Assembly: GCF_001673535.1 (NCBI RefSeq)
Contig: NZ_LZLY01000127.1
Location: forward strand, 1 to 44,029
Reading direction: 5' to 3'
DNA: 44,029 nucleotides
Source: Mycobacterium sp. 1081908.1
Lineage (GTDB): Bacteria; Actinomycetota; Actinomycetes; Mycobacteriales; Mycobacteriaceae
Positions 1-8,917 of the stretch are shown piece after piece. Within the stretch, counting starts at the first letter, position 1. Every line of letters begins with the position of its first letter. The notes beneath the pieces were generated by a model. The model was not told where the DNA came from and searched no databases. It saw only the letters and a list, made by a program, of their open reading frames with translations. The translations under genes were made by a program, and so were the position numbers.

Positions 1-2
1 TC

Positions 3-620
3 TACAGCGGTGGCAGAGCCTGGACCGGCAAACATGAGCTGTGGCTGCGCGCTCAGCGGTTCGACAATCCCGCCCTGCAGTTGGCCTACGACAGTAGCTT
101 TGAGGCGATGCTGGTCACCCTCAATCGCCGCGAGCGCCTCGATCGCGCTATCGAACAGATGGCTGCTGATTCTGAGTTCACCCCGGTGGTGAGCAGGCTG
201 TGCTGCCTGCGCGGAATCGCGACGTTGACCGCGTTCGGGTTGGCCGTCGAGATCGGCGACTGGCATCGGCTGACCGGCCGCGCGATCGGCGCCTATCTCG
301 GGCTGGTGCCCAGCGAGTATTCCTCGGGGCCCAGCCGGATTCAGGGCGGGGTCACCAAGACCGGCAACAGTCATGCCCGACGACTGCTGATCGAAGCAGC
401 CTGGCATCACCGGCCCCGCTACCGTGTGAGCGCCAAGCTGCAGCGGCGCTGGGCTGCTGCTGATCCCGCGGCCCGTGCGCGCGCCCAGCTGGCCAACCAA
501 CGCCTGCATACTCGGTGGCGCTCGTTCGATGCACGCAAGAAACGCGCCGTGGTCGCCAACACCGCGATCGCCCGCGAGCTGGCCGGATGGTGCTGGTCAC
601 TGGCCGTACTCGACGGATAG
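3..620 (+). CDS. IS110-family transposase, C-terminal part (5' end outside window)
   Basis: This frame is open from the window edge to a TAG stop at 618-620, giving about 205 residues of a protein that is normally near 400. The visible part holds the helical linker and the C-terminal Transposase_20-type domain (IS116/IS110/IS902). The signature is a Ser-Ser-Gly (codons 321-329) followed by GGVTKTGN and an Arg-rich helix. In this family the conserved serine before the Gly is the proposed catalytic nucleophile, here the codon at 324-326. The N-terminal RuvC-like DEDD domain would lie upstream of the window. The enzyme would mobilise the element by recombination guided by an element-encoded RNA, as shown for other IS110 members. 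Whether this copy is intact cannot be judged here. Confidence 0.85.
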   Translation, partial: YSGGRAWTGKHELWLRAQRFDNPALQLAYDSSFEAMLVTLNRRERLDRAIEQMAADSEFTPVVSRLCCLRGIATLTAFGLAVEIGDWHRLTGRAIGAYLGLVPSEYSSGPSRIQGGVTKTGNSHARRLLIEAAWHHRPRYRVSAKLQRRWAAADPAARARAQLANQRLHTRWRSFDARKKRAVVANTAIARELAGWCWSLAVLDG

Positions 621-853
621 ATCGCCCCACAGGCCCCGGATGAGGTCGATGAACAGGCCGGCAAGCGCCTTGGAGTGACCCGCGACTGAGCTATGAGCAA
701 TCTGCTTGCAACACAGGCGATTACGCTCGCTCCTAGACACAGCAAGCCGCTCCAACTCGAAACTCCCGTCCTGCGGTAACCAACCCGCGCATATCAGACT
801 GACACGCGTCGAAAGACACGCTCGACCTCGACAACGACCTCATCCGGCCAACG

Positions 854-891
854 AAAAGCGGCGGCCGCAACACACCGCGACCGCCGCTTTT
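854..891. other. Strong hairpin in the non-coding end of the IS110 element
   Basis: Two 15-base arms (854-868 and 877-891) pair with one mismatch around an 8-base loop. The outer part reads AAAAGCGGCGG against CCGCCGCTTTT. A run of T at the 3' side on the plus strand makes it look like an intrinsic terminator for the transposase transcript. It could also be a structural part of an element-encoded RNA. It lies about 35 bases inside the inferred right end of the element. Confidence 0.6.
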
Positions 892-926
892 CCCTGCCCA
901 CTTGACAGAACCGCTTACATATCAGC

Positions 927-1337
927 TCAGCGGCGGTGAAACCCGTCCGCGTCTGACGTCGCTTCGTTGAGCGAGGCGTCGGCGTATCCCCGGCAGTAAT
1001 CCCAGGTGACGTAGGAGTCCGGTTCGGGATCGTAGGCGGGCTCGTGCGGGCGGACAGTGCCGTCGATGAGCAGTTGTAACAGGTTGGCCCGCAACATGTC
1101 CCAGTCGTGGTAGTGGTCCTGCTGGCATTCGTCGCAGCACACCACGAGTCCGCGAATTCCCTTGTGCGCCAGCAGGGCCTCGTACACGGCGAGATCGGCC
1201 AGGTCCGCCTCGACCGCCATCCGCTCTTGCTGATCCAGGGGTTGCCCCGGCTCGACGGCTTCGAGCGCAGCCGACGGATCGCAGGGGTCGTCGGCGAACG
1301 GGTCGGGTGGCAAACCCGGCGGGAGGTGGTCACGCAC
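927..1337 (-). CDS. DUF5319 family protein (Rv3412 orthologue)
   Basis: This 136-residue acidic protein starts at GTG 1335-1337 and ends in TGA at 927-929. It matches the mycobacterial conserved hypothetical beside guaB2 (Rv3412 in M. tuberculosis), which has the same length and the same divergent arrangement. The biochemical role is unknown. A Cys/His cluster at residues 67-77 (C67, C68, C71, H75, H77) looks able to bind a metal, but that is inference. The N-terminus is rich in Pro and Asp. It shares a 151-base divergent intergenic region with guaB2. The gene appears complete although the IS110 element abuts its stop codon, so the insertion may have removed its native downstream sequence. 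Confidence 0.88.
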   Translation of the reverse strand: MRDHLPPGLPPDPFADDPCDPSAALEAVEPGQPLDQQERMAVEADLADLAVYEALLAHKGIRGLVVCCDECQQDHYHDWDMLRANLLQLLIDGTVRPHEPAYDPEPDSYVTWDYCRGYADASLNEATSDADGFHRR

Positions 1338-1488
1338 GCCTCTAGACTACGCAGGCGGGCCGTCATCGCGCCAGCAGGCGGACTCGCGCCGCGCGCCGCG
1401 AGCGGCGCGCGTGGCCAAGCGGGTCCGGTGTCGGCGCGAGCCGATAGGATGGGCTTCTCACTCCGCGCGCGCATGGAGGGCCCCACCG

Positions 1489-3102
<1,614 letters not shown>

Positions 3103-3116
3103 ACAGCGAACTGGCA

Positions 3117-4244
3117 ATGGTCGAGATCGGCATGGGCCGCGTCGCCCGTCGCACGTATGAACTGAGCGAGATCAGCATCGTGCCGTCCCGGCGCACCCGC
3201 TCGTCCAAGGACGTGTCGACGGCGTGGCAGCTGGACGCCTACCGGTTCGAGATCCCGGTGATCGCCCATCCCACCGACGCTTTGGTGTCGCCGGAGTTCG
3301 CGATCGAGCTGGGCCGGCTCGGCGGGCTGGGCGTGCTCAACGGCGAGGGGCTGATCGGCCGGCACGCCGACGTCGAGGCCAAGATCGCCCAGCTCCTCGA
3401 GGCCGCCGAGAAGGAGCCGGAGCCCTCCGCGGCGATCCGGCTGCTGCAGGAACTGCACGCGGCGCCGCTGGACCCCGAACTGCTGGGGTCGGCGGTGGCG
3501 CGCATCCGCGAGGCCGGAGTGATCACCGCGGTGCGGGTCAGCCCGCAAAACGCCCAGGCGCTGACGCCGGTGCTGGTGCAGGCGGGCATCGACCTGCTGG
3601 TCATCCAGGGCACGATCGTGTCCGCCGAACGGGTGGCCAGCGACGGTGAGCCGCTGAACCTGAAGACCTTCATCTCCGAGCTCGACGTGCCGGTGGTCGC
3701 CGGCGGGGTGCTCGACCACCGCACCGCGCTGCACCTGATGCGCACCGGCGCCGCCGGCGTCATCGTCGGCTACGGCTCCACCCGGGGCGTGACCACCAGC
3801 GACGAGGTGCTGGGCATCAGCGTGCCGATGGCCACCGCGATCGCCGACGCCGCCGCCGCGCGCCGCGAATACCTCGACGAGACCGGCGGCCGGTACGTGC
3901 ACGTGCTGGCCGACGGCGACATCCACACCTCGGGCGAGCTGGCCAAGGCCATCGCCTGCGGCGCCGACGCGGTGATGCTGGGCACGCCGCTGTCCGAGGC
4001 CGCCGAGGCGCTCGGGGGCGGGTGGTTCTGGCCGGCCGCGGCGGCGCACCCGTCGCTGCCGCGCGGGGCGCTGCTGCAGATCGCCGTGGGTGAGCGGCCC
4101 CCGCTGGAGCGGGTGCTGGGCGGGCCGTCCGACGACCCGTTCGGCAGCCTGAACCTGGTCGGCGGCCTGCGCCGGTCGATGGCCAAGGCCGGCTACTGCG
4201 ACCTCAAGGAGTTCCAGAAGGTCGGCCTGACCGTCGGGGGCTGA
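3117..4244 (+). CDS. guaB3: GuaB3 family IMP dehydrogenase-related protein
   Basis: This 375-residue protein has the length and near-identical N-terminus (MVEIGMGR) of M. tuberculosis GuaB3 (Rv3410c). It is an IMPDH/GMP-reductase-type barrel without CBS domains. The actinobacterial GuaB3 group resembles GMP reductase; its physiological reaction was long unclear, and M. tuberculosis GuaB3 does not replace GuaB2. It begins 14 bases after the guaB2 stop, so the two are almost certainly cotranscribed. An alternative GTG at 3099 would overlap the guaB2 stop by 4 bases (GTGA) and add six residues. I prefer ATG 3117 because the family begins there. Confidence 0.93.
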   Translation: MVEIGMGRVARRTYELSEISIVPSRRTRSSKDVSTAWQLDAYRFEIPVIAHPTDALVSPEFAIELGRLGGLGVLNGEGLIGRHADVEAKIAQLLEAAEKEPEPSAAIRLLQELHAAPLDPELLGSAVARIREAGVITAVRVSPQNAQALTPVLVQAGIDLLVIQGTIVSAERVASDGEPLNLKTFISELDVPVVAGGVLDHRTALHLMRTGAAGVIVGYGSTRGVTTSDEVLGISVPMATAIADAAAARREYLDETGGRYVHVLADGDIHTSGELAKAIACGADAVMLGTPLSEAAEALGGGWFWPAAAAHPSLPRGALLQIAVGERPPLERVLGGPSDDPFGSLNLVGGLRRSMAKAGYCDLKEFQKVGLTVGG

Positions 4245-4331
4245 TTCTCGCCATCGGCGACACAGATCGCGGACCGGACAGCGACCGGTCACCCGCCGCG
4301 TGCGGTGGCGTTTCTTCAGGATGAATTCAGG

Positions 4332-4351
4332 CAAACGAACTAATTCGTTTG
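4332..4351. promoter_or_regulatory. Perfect 8-bp inverted repeat, candidate repressor operator
   Basis: Arms CAAACGAA (4332-4339) and TTCGTTTG (4344-4351) flank a CTAA spacer. The palindrome is unusually AT-rich for this genome and lies 67 bases upstream of the acyltransferase start, where a promoter for the acyltransferase/DedA pair would be. Its size and symmetry suit a dimeric TetR-type repressor. No regulator gene is adjacent, so the binding protein would be encoded elsewhere. Confidence 0.55.
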
Positions 4352-4418
4352 GTAGCTTGAGGACGTCACGTCGGCCGACTTGGGGCGAACTCACTAACGA
4401 TTGGAGTATGCGAGGGCC

Positions 4419-5312
4419 ATGGCCATTCCCGTAAGACCCGAACAGATCATCGACCAGCCTGCGCGGGTGCAGACGCTGCGGCGCGTTCTCGATTCGGTCA
4501 GCAGCAGGGGCGAACCTGTCGTCGATTTCTGCCGCCCGTATGTCGAGGGCCTCGAAGGCCTGCCGCGGGATGGCCGCTTCCTGCTGGTGGGCAACCATAC
4601 CCAAGGAGGGATGGAGGTGTTCTTGATCTCCCACTTCGTCCGGCGAGCCATTGGAACCCGGGTGCGGCCGCTGGCCGAGCGGGGAATGGGCAATATGCGC
4701 GGGCCCATCGCTGACTTGGCCGCCGCTTACGGCGCCGTCGTCGGTGCGCCCGAAAACGCTCATGAATTGATGCGGAACAACGAAACCATCCTCGTCTTTC
4801 CGGGCGGCGGGCGCGAGATCGCCAAATTCAAGGGCGAGGAGCACACCCTGGACTGGCGCGGACGGGCCGGGTTCGCCCGGGTGGCCATTGCCAACGACTA
4901 CCCGATCGTGCCCGTCGGCCTGGTCGGCAGCGACGACATGTATCGAAGCTTCTTGTCCCGCGACAGCCGATGGGGACGGCTCAGTCTGGCCCTGAGCGAA
5001 AAGATCACCGGCCGCAAAGACATGCCGATGCCGCTCATGCATGGCATCGGCCCCACGCTGATCCCCCGCCCGCAACGGATGTATCTGCGCTTCGGCACGC
5101 AAGTCGACACGACCAAGCCCGCCGGCGCGTCCGACGACGGATGGGTCGCCCTTGTGAAGGAGGCGACCCAAACGTCCTTGGAAACCGTGCTTGCCGATCT
5201 GCTCAAGATCCGCGCGGAGGACCCCTACCGCAGGCTGAACCCGTTGGCACGGCGTCGCGCCGCGCAACCGCCTGCCAGCGCAGCCGACCGAAGCTGCGCC
5301 GACGCCGGATGA
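4419..5312 (+). CDS. PlsC-like lysophospholipid/glycerolipid acyltransferase
   Basis: This 297-residue protein belongs to the LPLAT superfamily, closest in appearance to the MGAT/DGAT-like branch. It has an acceptor block around GNHTQGG (H60) and a glycerol-binding block FPGGGRE (127-133). It would move a fatty acyl group from acyl-CoA to a lipid alcohol at the membrane. The usual HX4D is altered: the residue four after the His block is Met, followed by Glu66. Start choice is uncertain, ATG 4419 or TTG 4401; neither has an ideal Shine-Dalgarno. The stop overlaps the next start by ATGA (5309-5312), so the two products probably act together on membrane lipids. The pair is absent between guaB3 and choD in M. 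tuberculosis. Confidence 0.8.
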   Translation: MAIPVRPEQIIDQPARVQTLRRVLDSVSSRGEPVVDFCRPYVEGLEGLPRDGRFLLVGNHTQGGMEVFLISHFVRRAIGTRVRPLAERGMGNMRGPIADLAAAYGAVVGAPENAHELMRNNETILVFPGGGREIAKFKGEEHTLDWRGRAGFARVAIANDYPIVPVGLVGSDDMYRSFLSRDSRWGRLSLALSEKITGRKDMPMPLMHGIGPTLIPRPQRMYLRFGTQVDTTKPAGASDDGWVALVKEATQTSLETVLADLLKIRAEDPYRRLNPLARRRAAQPPASAADRSCADAG

Positions 5313-6127
5313 CCGGCGACATGCCTCCGTTCGGTACTTTGCCCGAACTGCTGACCGGCCCCTGGCTGTATGCCTTGCTTGCGGCGGTCGTCGTTGCCTC
5401 GGGTGTTCCCCTGCTTGGGCTGGTGATTGTCGCCGAACCAATCCTGATGACGGTAATCGTGCTCGCGGGCGGCGGTCGCGTCTCGATCGTGCCGCTCGTG
5501 GCGGTCGCGGTGGCGGGATCGGTGCTGGGGGACGTGCTCAGTTACTGGCTTGGCCGATGGTTCGGCCAGAAATTGCTGCGGCTGCACATCTTTCGGCGAT
5601 CGCGCCGCCGCATTATGAACGCGCAGCAGCGTGTTCAACGCCAAGGAACGATGAGTGCACTCTTCATCCAGCGCTGGATTCCCCCCACAAGAGGTCTGGT
5701 TCCCGCCGTGCTGGGCGCCGCTAAAAAGCCCCTTGGCGAATTCGTGGCCCTGTCGGCCCTGGCCGCCGCCGTCTGGGCGACCGTCATCGTGATCGGCAGC
5801 TGGGTCGCCGGTCCCGAACTGATGCTCGCGATGCCGGCGGTAGTCGTCCTCGCACCGGCTGTGGCCGCGGCGCGTCGCACCGTGTTACGCAAGCGCCAAA
5901 GCCGGCCGACGCGGCTGAGGGTCGACAAGCCCTTCCGCAAGTGGGAGGCGCTTCCAGTCGTAGCCGTTGCGATAGGGGGACTCGTCATGATGGCGGGTGG
6001 CCCTGGCGGCGGTCCTGTCCTGTTGCTTGCGATGCCGGCGGTGATGCTGGCGGCGCCGGCGCTGGGCGGGATCCGCCGCCTGGTCGTAGCAAGGCGCACT
6101 CGGCGAAGCCAGCTGCGCGGCGCCTGA
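5309..6127 (+). CDS. DedA/VTT-domain membrane protein
   Basis: This 272-residue integral membrane protein has a DedA-like (VTT, SNARE-associated) core at about residues 30-190. A GDxxxYWLGRWFG block sits at 74-86 and a basic RWIPPTRGLVPAV block at 122-134, both typical of DedA proteins. Family members act as lipid flippases or scramblases, or in proton-motive-force homeostasis. After the core come a basic stretch and one or two more hydrophobic segments (about 160-255), longer than the usual DedA. It begins inside the acyltransferase stop codon (ATGA overlap at 5309). A role moving the lipid product or substrate of that enzyme is plausible but inferred. Confidence 0.75.
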   Translation: MTGDMPPFGTLPELLTGPWLYALLAAVVVASGVPLLGLVIVAEPILMTVIVLAGGGRVSIVPLVAVAVAGSVLGDVLSYWLGRWFGQKLLRLHIFRRSRRRIMNAQQRVQRQGTMSALFIQRWIPPTRGLVPAVLGAAKKPLGEFVALSALAAAVWATVIVIGSWVAGPELMLAMPAVVVLAPAVAAARRTVLRKRQSRPTRLRVDKPFRKWEALPVVAVAIGGLVMMAGGPGGGPVLLLAMPAVMLAAPALGGIRRLVVARRTRRSQLRGA

Positions 6128-6182
6128 CTAGGGCCTCGGCGCCCCCTGGTTTGCTACCGGCCGGTAAGGCCATACTGGTGCC

Positions 6183-7919
6183 ATGAAGCCGGATTACGAC
6201 GTCCTGATCATCGGGTCGGGGTTTGGGGGCAGCGTCAGCGCGTTGCGGCTGACGGAAAAGGGCTACCGGGTGGGCGTGCTGGAGGCCGGACGCCGCTTCT
6301 CGGACCAGGAGTTCGCCGAGACCTCCTGGGACCTGCGCAAGTTCCTCTGGGCGCCCAGGCTCGGTTGCTACGGCATCCAGCGGATCCACCCGCTGCGCAA
6401 CGTGATGATCCTGGCCGGCGCCGGGGTGGGCGGCGGTTCGCTCAACTACGCCAACACCCTGTACGTGCCGCCGGAGCCGTTCTTCAAGGACCGGCAGTGG
6501 TCGCACATCACCGACTGGCGCGACGAGTTGATGCCGCACTACGAACAGGCGCAACGGATGCTGGGCGTGGTGGAGAACCCGACGTTCACCGACGCCGACC
6601 GCCTGGTGAAGGAAGTCGCCGACGAGATGGGCTGCGGCGACACCTTCGTGCCGACCCCGGTCGGGGTGTTCTTCGGCCCGGACGGCACCAAGGCGCCCGG
6701 CAAGACGGTGCCGGACCCGTTCTTCGGCGGCGCGGGCCCGGACCGGACCGGCTGCCTGGAATGCGGCTGCTGCATGACCGGCTGCCGCTACGGCGCCAAG
6801 AACACGCTCCTGAAGAACTACCTCGGCCTCGCGGAAGCCAATGGCGCACAAGTCATTCCGATGACGACGGTGAAGGGGTTCGAGCAGCGTTCCGACGGGC
6901 TGTGGGAGGTCCGAACGGTTCGCACCGGAAGCTGGCTGCGCCGCGACCGGCGCACCTACACCGCGTCTCACCTGATCCTGGCCGCGGGCACCTGGGGCAC
7001 GCAGCACCTGCTGTTCAAGATGCGCGACAGGGGAAAGCTGCCGCGCCTGTCCGATCGCCTCGGCGTGCTGACCCGCACCAACTCCGAGTCGATCGTCGGC
7101 GCCGCGACGCTGGAGGTGAAGCCCGATCTGGACCTGACGCACGGGGTGGCGATCACGTCGTCGATTCACCCGACGTCGGACACCCACGTCGAGCCCGTCC
7201 GCTACGGCAAGGGTTCCAACGCGATGGGGCTGCTGCAGACGCTGATGACCGACGGGCACGGCCCCGGCGGCACCGATACGCCGCGCTGGAAGCAGTTGCT
7301 GGACCAGGCCGGTGAGAATCCGAAGCTGATGTTGCGGCTGCTCAACCCCCGGCAGTGGAGCGAGCGCACGGTGATCGCGCTGGTGATGCAGCACCTGGAC
7401 AACTCGATCACCACGTTCACCAAGCGGGGCAAGCTCGGAATCCGTTGGTATTCAAGCAAACAGGGGCACGGCGAGCCGAACCCCTCGTGGATCCCGGTCG
7501 GCAACGAGGTCACCCGCCGCATCGCCGCCAAGATCGACGGCGTGGCCGGCGGCACCTGGGGCGAGCTGTTCAACATCCCGCTGACGGCGCACTTCCTCGG
7601 CGGCGCCGTGATCGGCGACAGCCCCGAAAACGGCGTCATCGACCCGTATCACCGGGTCTACGGCTACCCGACGCTGTTCGTGGTGGACGGGGCGGCGATC
7701 TCGGCGAACCTGGGCGTCAACCCGTCGCTGTCCATCACCGCGCAGGCCGAGCGGGCCGCGTCGCTGTGGCCGAACAAGGGCGAGAACGACCTGCGCCCGT
7801 TGCAGGGCGACACCTACCGGAGGCTGTCCCCGATTCCGCCGGATCACCCGGTGGTGCCAGCGCATGCGCCGGGTGCGTTGCGCTGGCTACCGAGCGATCC
7901 CGTCAGCACCGCAGGCTGA
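6183..7919 (+). CDS. choD: Cholesterol oxidase family GMC flavoprotein ChoD
   Basis: This 578-residue GMC-type flavoprotein has the same length as M. tuberculosis ChoD (Rv3409c). The FAD-binding GSGFGG is at residues 11-16. The C-terminal GMC half has His470 and Asn513 in conserved positions, the likely active-site pair. It is annotated as oxidising the 3-beta-hydroxyl of cholesterol, although the true substrate in mycobacteria is disputed; the M. tuberculosis gene has been linked to virulence. A cysteine block at 191-201 (C191, C194, C196, C197, C201) has ferredoxin-like CxxCxxCxxxC spacing. The start is ATG 6183, with a 55-base gap from the DedA-like gene. It is convergent with the dioxygenase gene, 8 bases away. 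Confidence 0.92.
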   Translation: MKPDYDVLIIGSGFGGSVSALRLTEKGYRVGVLEAGRRFSDQEFAETSWDLRKFLWAPRLGCYGIQRIHPLRNVMILAGAGVGGGSLNYANTLYVPPEPFFKDRQWSHITDWRDELMPHYEQAQRMLGVVENPTFTDADRLVKEVADEMGCGDTFVPTPVGVFFGPDGTKAPGKTVPDPFFGGAGPDRTGCLECGCCMTGCRYGAKNTLLKNYLGLAEANGAQVIPMTTVKGFEQRSDGLWEVRTVRTGSWLRRDRRTYTASHLILAAGTWGTQHLLFKMRDRGKLPRLSDRLGVLTRTNSESIVGAATLEVKPDLDLTHGVAITSSIHPTSDTHVEPVRYGKGSNAMGLLQTLMTDGHGPGGTDTPRWKQLLDQAGENPKLMLRLLNPRQWSERTVIALVMQHLDNSITTFTKRGKLGIRWYSSKQGHGEPNPSWIPVGNEVTRRIAAKIDGVAGGTWGELFNIPLTAHFLGGAVIGDSPENGVIDPYHRVYGYPTLFVVDGAAISANLGVNPSLSITAQAERAASLWPNKGENDLRPLQGDTYRRLSPIPPDHPVVPAHAPGALRWLPSDPVSTAG

Positions 7920-7927
7920 CCCCTCAC

Positions 7928-8845
7928 TCAGCTTGCGATTCCCTCGGGCGTAGTGGCATCGAGCGGGGCGCCGCTGACGACCCGGCTGCGTTGCCCGTGC
8001 ACGTTGACCGGCACATCGCCCATCAACGTGACCCGGTGCATGAGCCGATGCTGGCCGTCGTAGTCGTCGATGGCGCGGTGCTGCGTCGCCCGGTTGTCCC
8101 AGATGGCGACGTCGCCGTACCCCCAACTCCAGCGAATGGTGTTCTCGGGCATGGTGATTCGCCGTTGCAGCAGCTCGAGCAGCACCGTCGACTCGTAGCT
8201 GTCCAGCCCGACGAACCCGCGCACGAAGTTGCCGAGCACCAGCGTGCGCTCACCGGTCTCCGGGTGCACCCGCACCACGGGGTGTTCGGTTTGGAACTCC
8301 TTTTTCTCGAACGCCTGGCGGAAGGCCTTCTGGGCGTCGCTCATCGCGTCGATCGCTTCGGCGGTCACGTAGTCGTGGCGGTTGGTGTGCAGCGCCCACA
8401 TGTTGTCGACCAGCCATTTGAGCGGCTCGGGCAGGTTGTCGTAGGCCGCGGCGGTGGAGGCCCACAGCGTCGACCCGCCATAGCTGGGCAGCGTGACCGC
8501 GCGCAGGATCGAGGCCGCGGGGTAGTTCGCGGCGAAGGTGACGTCGGTGTGCCACTGCGTGGCCTTGCCGTACTCGGAGTTGATGGGCGTGATGATCGGC
8601 GCGTTGCCGGCCGACAGGAACGACGCCGCGGGGTGGCCGATCGGGGTGCCCAGCAGCCGCGCGAACTCGAGCTGCCCCTCGTCGTCGAGGTGGTCCTGCC
8701 CGCGAAAGAAGATCACCTTGTGGGCCAGCAGGGCTTCGCGGATCTCGTCGACGCTGGCCTGGTCGAGGTCGCCGCCCAGTTTGACTCCGTCGACCCGGGC
8801 GCCGATCCGGCTGCCCAGCTTGGTGACGGTGATGGAGTGGGTCAT
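7928..8845 (-). CDS. Fe(II)/2-oxoglutarate-dependent alkyl sulfatase (TauD/TfdA family, Rv3406-like)
   Basis: This 305-residue TauD/TfdA-family dioxygenase has the metal triad H99-x-D101 (in WHTDVTF) and H255 (in NRATQHR), plus the 2-oxoglutarate-binding Arg270. Its M. tuberculosis counterpart Rv3406 is a type II alkyl sulfatase that cleaves sulfate esters such as 2-ethylhexyl sulfate, and it can inactivate the DprE1-inhibiting carboxyquinoxalines. The start is ATG 8845. It is divergent from a TetR gene across a 63-base region with two identical-core palindromes, so the TetR very likely represses it, as Rv3405c does Rv3406. It may serve sulfur scavenging from organosulfates. Confidence 0.9.
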   Translation of the reverse strand: MTHSITVTKLGSRIGARVDGVKLGGDLDQASVDEIREALLAHKVIFFRGQDHLDDEGQLEFARLLGTPIGHPAASFLSAGNAPIITPINSEYGKATQWHTDVTFAANYPAASILRAVTLPSYGGSTLWASTAAAYDNLPEPLKWLVDNMWALHTNRHDYVTAEAIDAMSDAQKAFRQAFEKKEFQTEHPVVRVHPETGERTLVLGNFVRGFVGLDSYESTVLLELLQRRITMPENTIRWSWGYGDVAIWDNRATQHRAIDDYDGQHRLMHRVTLMGDVPVNVHGQRSRVVSGAPLDATTPEGIAS

Positions 8846-8873
8846 TTTCTTTCGTCCTTTTGCGAAGATCGGC

Positions 8874-8891
8874 TGTAGTCAACTGACTACA
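8874..8891. promoter_or_regulatory. TetR operator 1, perfect 18-bp palindrome
   Basis: TGTAGTCA and TGACTACA arms are separated by two bases (AC). The site lies 29-46 bases upstream of the dioxygenase start on the minus strand, where a repressor would block its promoter. A second copy with identical arms lies 26 bp away centre to centre. Confidence 0.85.
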
Positions 8892-8899
8892 TGGGCTAG

Positions 8900-8917
8900 T
8901 GTAGTCACATGACTACA
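8900..8917. promoter_or_regulatory. TetR operator 2, perfect 18-bp palindrome overlapping the TetR start codon
   Basis: The arms TGTAGTCA and TGACTACA are the same as in operator 1, with spacer CA. The TetR ATG (8909-8911) lies inside the palindrome, so repressor binding would cover the start of its own gene. This fits tight autoregulation and suggests a leaderless or very short-leader transcript. Confidence 0.85.

Larger units (their letters stand above)
1..926 (+). mobile_element. IS110-family insertion sequence, 3' part
   Basis: The window opens inside an IS110-family element. It contains the end of the transposase gene (3-620) and about 305 bases of non-coding DNA after it. IS110 elements usually lack long terminal inverted repeats, so the right boundary is inferred: it lies at or just before the stop codon of the intact DUF5319 gene (927-929). 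The left end is outside the window. The non-coding tail has a strong hairpin (854-891) and a possible longer-range stem (704-709 with 742-747). I am sure of the family and unsure of the exact right end. Confidence 0.75.
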
